Positions 15,218 to 19,279 of a DNA stretch of 19,279 nt are shown here, in pieces (position 1 is the stretch's first letter; every line of letters begins with the position of its first letter). The stretch comes from CBDUWP01 sp965370955 (lineage in GTDB: Bacteria; Planctomycetota; Phycisphaerae; Sedimentisphaerales; Anaerobacaceae): assembly GCA_965370955.1 (NCBI GenBank), contig CBDUWP010000020.1, forward strand, positions 1-19,279. Reading direction: 5' to 3'. A program made the position numbers and the translations under genes. The notes beneath the pieces were generated by a model that did no database searches, had not been told where the DNA came from, and worked only from the letters and a program-made list of their open reading frames with translations.

Positions 15218-15751
15218 TTAGGCTGCTTCTTCTGCTTTTTCTATGACTGTTTTTATGCAGCCGGCGATAACAGCAGCTGGTCCATTAACAAGAGAGACCA
15301 GATTTGAAGCAGGCGCCAGAACAAGAGTAACAATTTGGCCTTGCAGTTCGACTCTTGTCGGCATTTTGGACAGGTCCATCACGCCTTCGGCGTCCAGTAT
15401 ATTTCCGCCATCGAGGAAAGCTGCTTTAAGCTCTATATTTTTGAATTTTTTAGCCCAATCGACGATTTCTTTAGCTACATCAACGATACTGTCTCCGCCA
15501 TATACGATTGCACATGGCCCGGAGAACACAGCCGCTGCATCAGCCATATCTTGTTGGACAAGGACTTTTTTGAACAATGAATTTTTAACAACTTGCACTC
15601 CGATACCGGCTTTTTTCAATTCGCCTCGAAGTTCGTTGTTTTCATTTCCGCTTATGCCGACCGTGCTAACAACCAGAAATTCTTTTACGTTGTTTTCGAC
15701 AATTTTACTTTCCAGTTCAGCCTGTAACAACCCTTTTACATATTTACTCAT
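15218..15751 (-). CDS. rplJ: 50S ribosomal protein L10
   Basis: L10 anchors the L7/L12 dimers to 23S rRNA at the stalk base. The 177-residue product shows the family order: an N-terminal RNA-binding domain (SKYVKGLLQAELESKI, then FLVVSTVGISGNENNELRGE), GVQVVKNSLFKKVL, FSGPCAIVYGGD, and a C-terminal helix region (LVNGPAAVIAGCIKTVIEKA) that binds L12 dimers. The C-terminal helix is of ordinary length, suggesting two or three L12 dimers. The ATG at 15751 has AAAGG 7 nt upstream. It is 72 bp after rplA. In E. coli the L10-L12 complex represses its own leader; no matching structure is identified in the short 15752-15823 spacer. Confidence 0.96.
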   Translation of the reverse strand: MSKYVKGLLQAELESKIVENNVKEFLVVSTVGISGNENNELRGELKKAGIGVQVVKNSLFKKVLVQQDMADAAAVFSGPCAIVYGGDSIVDVAKEIVDWAKKFKNIELKAAFLDGGNILDAEGVMDLSKMPTRVELQGQIVTLVLAPASNLVSLVNGPAAVIAGCIKTVIEKAEEAA

Positions 15752-15823
15752 AACAACACCTTTGCATTAACGATGTTTTAACAAATCAGTTAAACTAACA
15801 TTTTTTTTCGACAGTTGTCACTT

Positions 15824-16501
15824 TTAGACAGCCACAACAACAGCCGGTGTCATAGTTGCGCTGAGACAAACTTTAATGATATAATGTCCCTTGGTTGAAG
15901 CTGGTCTGACTTTTTTAATATGCTCGAGAAAAACTTCGATATTCTCTATCAGCTTTTGTGTTTCGAAGCTTTGCCTTCCGACTGTCGCATGAATATTTCC
16001 GCCGGCATCATTTCTGAATTCGACTTTACCAGCGGCAAAATCTTTTACGGCATTAGCTACATCAGCTGTTACGGTTCCATTTTTCGGTGACGGCATTTTC
16101 CCTTGCGGTCCTAGGACTCTGCCGAGCTTTCCGACTTGCCCCATCAATCTTGGAGCAGCGATAGCCACATCGAAATCCATCCAGCCTTTCGTCACCTTTT
16201 GGACAAGTGCTTCGTTTCCCGCTTCGATTGCTCCTGCAGCAATTGCCGCTTCGACATCAGAATCTTCGCAGAAAGCGATAACTTTTTTTTGCTTTCCGAT
16301 TCCATTAGGTAGTGATATTGCACCTCTGACCATTTGATCGCTTTGCTTTGGATCGACCCCAAGATGTATCACGAGATCCACAGACTGGTCAAATTTAACT
16401 GTTTTAAAAGACTTGATTTTTTCGACAGCCGCCTTAAGCTCCATCGGCTCTTGCGTTACGCCTTTCACTTCGCTTGTGTACCTCTTACTTCTTGTTGCCA
16501 T
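15824..16501 (-). CDS. rplA: 50S ribosomal protein L1
   Basis: L1 forms the mobile L1 stalk that guides deacylated tRNA out of the E site, and in E. coli it represses the rplKA operon. The 225-residue product matches the usual 225-235. Domain I elements are YTSEVKGVTQEPMELKAAVE and FDQSVDLVIHLGVDPKQSDQ. The signature GQVGKLGRVLGPQGKMPSPK (about 121-140) and GTVTADV follow, then the C-terminal VGRQSFETQKLIENI and KGHYIIKVCLSATMTP. The ATG at 16501 has AGGAG 7 nt upstream. It lies 114 bp after rplK with a small GC-rich hairpin between, and 72 bp before rplJ. Confidence 0.97.
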   Translation of the reverse strand: MATRSKRYTSEVKGVTQEPMELKAAVEKIKSFKTVKFDQSVDLVIHLGVDPKQSDQMVRGAISLPNGIGKQKKVIAFCEDSDVEAAIAAGAIEAGNEALVQKVTKGWMDFDVAIAAPRLMGQVGKLGRVLGPQGKMPSPKNGTVTADVANAVKDFAAGKVEFRNDAGGNIHATVGRQSFETQKLIENIEVFLEHIKKVRPASTKGHYIIKVCLSATMTPAVVVAV

Positions 16502-16559
16502 TTAACATCTCCTAACTATCGCGAACAACTTTTTTCAGTTTTCGCTTCCACTATTGATT

Positions 16560-16576
16560 TGCCCGTGGTTCGGGCA
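16560..16576. repeat. GC-rich hairpin in the rplK-rplA spacer
   Basis: TGCCCG (16560-16565) and CGGGCA (16571-16576) form a perfect 6-bp stem with a 5-nt loop in the 114-bp gap between rplK and rplA. On the minus strand no T-run follows, so it is not an intrinsic terminator for these genes. A role in mRNA processing or binding of L1 is possible but not shown. Confidence 0.4.
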
Positions 16577-16615
16577 CTTTTCATAGCCAGTTATTTCCAC
16601 TGACTACCCTTGTGT

Positions 16616-17041
16616 TCATCCTTCGATTTCTATTCCCATACTTCTAGCGGTTCCTGCGATAATTTTATCAGCAGCTTCCATATCATATGCGTTTAGATCG
16701 TCGAATTTTGTTTCGGATATTTGTCGAACTTGTGCAGCTGTTACTTTTCCGACTTTTTCTTTATTTGGAACTCCGCTGCCTTTGGCCAGCCCTGCCGCTT
16801 GTTTAAGCAACACTGCTGCTGGCGGGCTTTTTACGATAAAATCAAAACTTTTATCTGCATACAGATTTATCACAACAGGAATAGTTGTTCCGTTGAACTC
16901 TTTTGTTCTTTCGTTGAATTGCGAGACAAACTGTCCGATGTTTATTCCGTGCTGTCCTAGTGCTGGTCCAATTGGAGGAGCCGGCGTAGCCTGTCCGCCC
17001 GGTGCTTGCAATTTAATTTGTGTCACTACTTCTTTAGCCAT
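16616..17041 (-). CDS. rplK: 50S ribosomal protein L11
   Basis: L11 binds the GTPase-associated region of 23S rRNA and is needed for factor turnover and, in many bacteria, for RelA activation. The 141-residue product is full length. The N-terminal domain has IKLQAPGGQATPAPPIGPAL and GQHGINIGQF, where Pro21, Pro22 and neighbours form the thiopeptide-binding face. The C-terminal RNA-binding domain has KSPPAAVLLKQAAG, GKVTAAQVRQI and the ending GTARSMGIEIEG. The ATG at 17041 has AAGGA 5-6 nt upstream. It is 45 bp after nusG and 114 bp before rplA, the classic nusG-rplK-rplA order. Confidence 0.97.
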   Translation of the reverse strand: MAKEVVTQIKLQAPGGQATPAPPIGPALGQHGINIGQFVSQFNERTKEFNGTTIPVVINLYADKSFDFIVKSPPAAVLLKQAAGLAKGSGVPNKEKVGKVTAAQVRQISETKFDDLNAYDMEAADKIIAGTARSMGIEIEG

Positions 17042-17086
17042 TTTTATCCTTGCTATTTTCTAATAACTATTTGTCATTTTAATAAA

Positions 17087-17629
17087 CTAGATTTTTTCAA
17101 TTTGCCAATATTCAATATCCAGCGGAGTGCTTCTTCCGAAGATAGAGACAATAACCTTAACGATTCCTCTTTCTTGATCGATAGAATCGACAACTCCTTC
17201 AAAGCTTTCAAACGCCCCTTCTCTGATTTTGATTCGGTCATCCTTTTCAAAATCGACTTTTATGATTGGCGTATCATCAGGCATAGCGACTTCTTTTAGG
17301 ATTCTCACAACATCAGTATCCTTCATAGGAGTCGGTATTCCCCCCGTATTGATAAAATCTCCAGCTCCAAGAACTTCTCTGATCATAAACCACGCTCTAT
17401 CTGGGACTTTGAATTCTTCTGTGACTTGCATTTCCATGAAGACATAGCCCGGATAAAGCTTTTTTTCGTAGACAGTTTGTTTACTGCCCCGTATCCTTTT
17501 GACCTGTTCGACAGGCACTTCGATACGTCCAATAATGTCTTCGAGTCCCTGCATATCCACTCTCATTTGCAAGGAATCTTTAACTTTTTTTTCTTTATTT
17601 GATGCAACTTTCAAAACATACCATTGCAT
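17087..17629 (-). CDS. nusG: Transcription elongation/antitermination factor NusG
   Basis: NusG rides on RNA polymerase, affecting pausing, Rho-dependent termination and, via S10, coupling to ribosomes. The 180-residue product has the NGN domain (QWYVLKVASNKEKKVKDSLQ; PGYVFMEM at about 60-67; AWFMIREVLGAGDFI) and a C-terminal KOW domain (DRIKIREGAFESFEGVVDSI, then VSIFGRSTPLDIEYWQIEKI). NGN contains the hydrophobic face that contacts beta'. No extra insertion domain is present. The ATG at 17629 has GGAAAG about 9 nt upstream, a modest SD. It sits 45 bp after secE and 45 bp before rplK. Neighbours rpsJ (NusE) and rpoBC in the same window are its direct partners. Confidence 0.97.
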   Translation of the reverse strand: MQWYVLKVASNKEKKVKDSLQMRVDMQGLEDIIGRIEVPVEQVKRIRGSKQTVYEKKLYPGYVFMEMQVTEEFKVPDRAWFMIREVLGAGDFINTGGIPTPMKDTDVVRILKEVAMPDDTPIIKVDFEKDDRIKIREGAFESFEGVVDSIDQERGIVKVIVSIFGRSTPLDIEYWQIEKI

Positions 17630-17674
17630 ATTGATTACTTTCCGACAAACTCTATCAGATTAAAATTTTCGTAA

Positions 17675-18073
17675 TTAGCCCAGAATTTTCGTGAACAACA
17701 TACTAAAGCAAAGATCGCAAAATCCCAGTAAAGCCGCCATAAACACAACAACGAATATAACAATTGTCGTTGATGCTATAATTTCCTGTTTGCTTGACCA
17801 GCTCACCTTTTTCATTTCGCCTTCAGCAGCGATCATAAAGTCCGAAGGCTTAGGCCTATTAACCAACATAAAAATACCAAAAGCCAACAGAGCAAACACT
17901 CCCACAGGAATAATTGTTTGTATCCACATAGCCGTTTGCGCCGTGACGTCGAAGCTGGCTCCCTGCAATTTTTGATATAGTTTCCAGCATCCGGCCGCCG
18001 CCACGACTCCTAGCCCGACAGCCACAGACACTCTAGTATTTTTACCTTGACCGTTTTTATATATACTAAACAT
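17675..18073 (-). CDS. secE: Preprotein translocase subunit SecE (long, three-membrane-segment form)
   Basis: SecE clamps SecY in the inner-membrane translocon. The 132-residue product is longer than the ~60-70-residue single-span forms of many bacteria. The C-terminal 60 residues are the conserved core: amphipathic helix around EGEMKKVSWSSKQEII (84-99) followed by a membrane helix (about 100-128). Upstream there are two more hydrophobic stretches, about 15-30 (VSVAVGLGVVAAAGCW) and 48-70 (AMWIQTIIPVGVFALLAFG), giving a three-span topology like that of E. coli SecE. The ATG at 18073 has GGAG 8 nt upstream. It follows tRNA-Trp by 64 bp and precedes nusG by 45 bp, the standard secE-nusG pair. 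Confidence 0.93.
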   Translation of the reverse strand: MFSIYKNGQGKNTRVSVAVGLGVVAAAGCWKLYQKLQGASFDVTAQTAMWIQTIIPVGVFALLAFGIFMLVNRPKPSDFMIAAEGEMKKVSWSSKQEIIASTTIVIFVVVFMAALLGFCDLCFSMLFTKILG

Positions 18074-18137
18074 TTAAGCTCTCCAGCTCTTCCCGCATTA
18101 ACATTACGAAACTCACATGCCACATCCTTTTAGCAAA

Positions 18138-18210
18138 CAGGCCAGAGAGGAATTGAACCCCTAACCTTCGGTTTTGGAAACCGACGCTCTGCCAATTGAG
18201 CTACTGGCCT
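18138..18210 (-). tRNA. trnW: tRNA-Trp (anticodon CCA)
   Basis: The minus strand gives a complete 73-nt cloverleaf. The acceptor stem AGGCCAG pairs with CTGGCCT over 7 bp. The D arm is GCTC/GAGC with an 8-nt loop containing GG. The anticodon stem TCGGT/ACCGA encloses TTCCAAA, anticodon CCA. The variable loop is 5 nt, and the T arm AGGGG/CCTCT (one G-U) has loop TTCAATT. The discriminator is G, as expected for bacterial tRNA-Trp. The 3' CCA is not encoded (TTT follows), so it must be added by nucleotidyltransferase. A tRNA-Trp between rpmG and secE is a common bacterial arrangement and it is likely processed from the same transcript. Confidence 0.97.
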
Positions 18211-18245
18211 AAAAATCGAAACATCGACATTTCTCAACTGGCCGC

Positions 18246-18413
18246 TTATTTTCGCCTTATTTTATGCGTGGTACGTTTTCTTTCTTTTTTGCAGAACTTT
18301 TGCAGTTCCATTTTTGGAGTACCATTAAGCACGCTCACATTGGTGCGATAATTTCTTTCTCCGCATTCTTTGCACTCGAGCCAAACGTCTTCTCTTTTAG
18401 TTTTTTTTGCCAT
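18246..18413 (-). CDS. rpmG: 50S ribosomal protein L33
   Basis: L33 is a small protein near the E site of the large subunit. This 55-residue frame starts at an ATG at 18413, reads MAKKTKREDVWLECKECGER, and ends KRKRTTHKIRRK. It has the zinc-ribbon knuckle Cys14-x2-Cys17, and in the second knuckle only Cys41 (KFCKKERK), with Glu44 where zinc-binding forms have the fourth Cys. It is therefore between the C+ and C- types. An SD-like AGGG lies 10 nt upstream. It is 35 bp before tRNA-Trp and 118 bp after tuf, matching the common tuf-rpmG-tRNA-Trp-secE order. It is too short for many gene callers but the assignment is firm. Confidence 0.93.
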   Translation of the reverse strand: MAKKTKREDVWLECKECGERNYRTNVSVLNGTPKMELQKFCKKERKRTTHKIRRK

Positions 18414-18466
18414 GCTATATAAACCCTGCCATCATCAGTTAAACGGTATCTATAATAAAGACCACC

Positions 18467-18490
18467 GACTGTGCGATTTTCCACACAGTC
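18467..18490 (-). terminator. Hairpin after tuf, without a clear T-run
   Basis: On the minus strand GACTGTGTG (18490-18482) pairs with CGCACAGTC (18475-18467) over 9 bp with one G-U and a 6-nt loop. It lies 41 bp after the tuf stop and 54 bp before rpmG. It is followed by GGTGGTCTTTATTATAG, which has no T-run, so it may be a weak terminator, an RNA processing or stabilising element, or overlap a promoter (TATTAT is -10-like). Confidence 0.45.
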
Positions 18491-18531
18491 GACAGCTCAT
18501 CATTTTGTAAAAATTAAACAGTTACTTACAG

Positions 18532-19279
18532 TTACTCAAGAATTTTAGTAACCACACCAGCCCCTACAGTTCTACCACCTTCACGGATAGCAAAGCTAAG
18601 TCCATCTTCCATAGCGATAGGTGAGATAATTTCAACTTCCATCGCGATGTTGTCACCCGGCATACACATTTCAGCCGCCGCACCTTCGCGACTCTTAATG
18701 CCTAATACTGCACCAGTAACATCAGTAGTTCTGAAGAAGAATTGCGGCTTATAATTTGGGAAAAACGGAGTATGTCTTCCGCCCTCTTCTTTTGTCAGCA
18801 CGTAAACTTCCGCCTCGAATTTGGTATGAGGAGTAATACTTCCCGGCTTGGCAACGACTTGTCCTCTTTCGAGATCGCCTTTTTCGACACCTCTCAGCAA
18901 TAGTCCAACATTGTCTCCGGCTTCGCCTTCTCCGAGAGTTTTATTAAACATTTCGACACCGGTACAAACTGTCTTTTTCACTTCTTTAGCTAGTCCAACT
19001 ATTTCGACATTGTCACCGATATTGACCTTGCCTCTTTCGATTCTACCTGTACCAACAGTTCCGCGTCCTTTGATGCTGAACACATCTTCGACCGGCATAA
19101 GGAAATCCTGATCGACAGCTCTTTCAGGAATTGGAATATACTCATCGACAGCAGCCATCAGCTCATCGATACAAGCACAAGCCTCGTCATCTTTGCCTTC
19201 TGCTTCCATAGCTTTAAGAGCAGAGCCTTTGATAACAGGGATATCATCACCTGGGAAATCATAGTTGTTTAGCAGCTCT
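18532..19279 (-). CDS. tuf: Elongation factor Tu, partial (C-terminal ~248 residues)
   Basis: EF-Tu delivers aminoacyl-tRNA to the ribosome as a GTP complex. The frame is open at the right edge, so the P-loop and the rest of the N-terminal GTPase core are outside the window. What is seen begins ELLNNYDFPGDDIPVIKGSA (end of the G domain, SAL motif region), then domain II (FSIKGRGTVGTGRIERG, GVEMFNKTLGEGEAGDNVG, LLLRGVEKGDLERGQV) and domain III (GGRHTPFFPNYKPQFFFRTT, MPGDNIAMEVEIISPIAM, FAIREGGRTVGAGVVTKILE). The total would be near 400 residues. The tRNA-binding and EF-Ts-facing segments appear intact. Its place beside rpmG, tRNA-Trp, secE and nusG is the tufB-type location. Confidence 0.97.
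   Translation of the reverse strand, partial: ELLNNYDFPGDDIPVIKGSALKAMEAEGKDDEACACIDELMAAVDEYIPIPERAVDQDFLMPVEDVFSIKGRGTVGTGRIERGKVNIGDNVEIVGLAKEVKKTVCTGVEMFNKTLGEGEAGDNVGLLLRGVEKGDLERGQVVAKPGSITPHTKFEAEVYVLTKEEGGRHTPFFPNYKPQFFFRTTDVTGAVLGIKSREGAAAEMCMPGDNIAMEVEIISPIAMEDGLSFAIREGGRTVGAGVVTKILE

Noticed and set aside
15043..15246. 67-residue plus-strand frame across the rplJ-rplL gap
   Set aside because: It translates the octamer repeat and then runs antisense into the rplJ end; the Leu-rich tail is the complement of the Glu/Ala-rich L10 C-terminus.

Overview
The window is one continuous block of translation and transcription housekeeping genes, all read from the minus strand. In transcription order (right to left) it holds tuf (3' part), rpmG, tRNA-Trp, secE, nusG, rplK, rplA, rplJ, rplL, rpoB, rpoC, rpsL, rpsG, fusA, rpsJ, rplC, rplD, rplW and rplB (5' part). 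It is therefore a fused rif (secE to rpoC), str (rpsL, rpsG, fusA) and S10 (rpsJ to rplB) supercluster from a bacterial chromosome. No transposase, phage gene, CRISPR array or recent insertion is visible. The DNA is moderately AT-rich by eye, and Shine-Dalgarno (SD) sequences are clear at most starts. The L2 N-terminus (MGIRIYKPTSAGRR), the RpoC active-site region, the EF-G C-terminus (GRGSFTMEP) and the gene order look to me like the Planctomycetota/PVC group, possibly Phycisphaerae-like. That placement is recall-based inference and is not proven here.

Layout: (1) 18246-19279: tuf end, a hairpin, then rpmG (55 aa). (2) 16616-18210: tRNA-Trp(CCA), secE, nusG and rplK, closely spaced. (3) 14512-16501: the ribosomal stalk genes rplA, rplJ and rplL. 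rplJ and rplL are separated by an unusually long 304-bp gap, much of it a degenerate 8-bp repeat. (4) 6242-14410: rpoB and rpoC, preceded by a perfect 10-bp hairpin after rplL. (5) 3035-6196: rpsL, rpsG, a strong intrinsic terminator, then fusA. (6) 2525-3034: a 510-bp gene-free stretch at the place where tuf usually lies. (7) 1-2524: rpsJ, a terminator-like hairpin, rplC, rplD, rplW and rplB.

The genes act together in making RNA polymerase core (beta, beta'), the ribosomal stalk and decoding proteins, the elongation factors and the SecE translocon subunit. Coding content is conventional. The less ordinary signals lie between genes. The 510-bp fusA-rpsJ gap contains a good sigma70-like promoter, a compact potential pseudoknot and a symmetric terminator, which together would make a roughly 205-nt RNA. 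Terminator-like hairpins also split the supposed operon after rpsG, after rpsJ and after rplL. The rpoC ribosome-binding site can be closed in a 7-bp hairpin. Protein-level oddities are an Arg at the S12 position equivalent to E. coli Lys88, a L33 zinc ribbon with three of its four cysteines, and a long SecE with three membrane segments.
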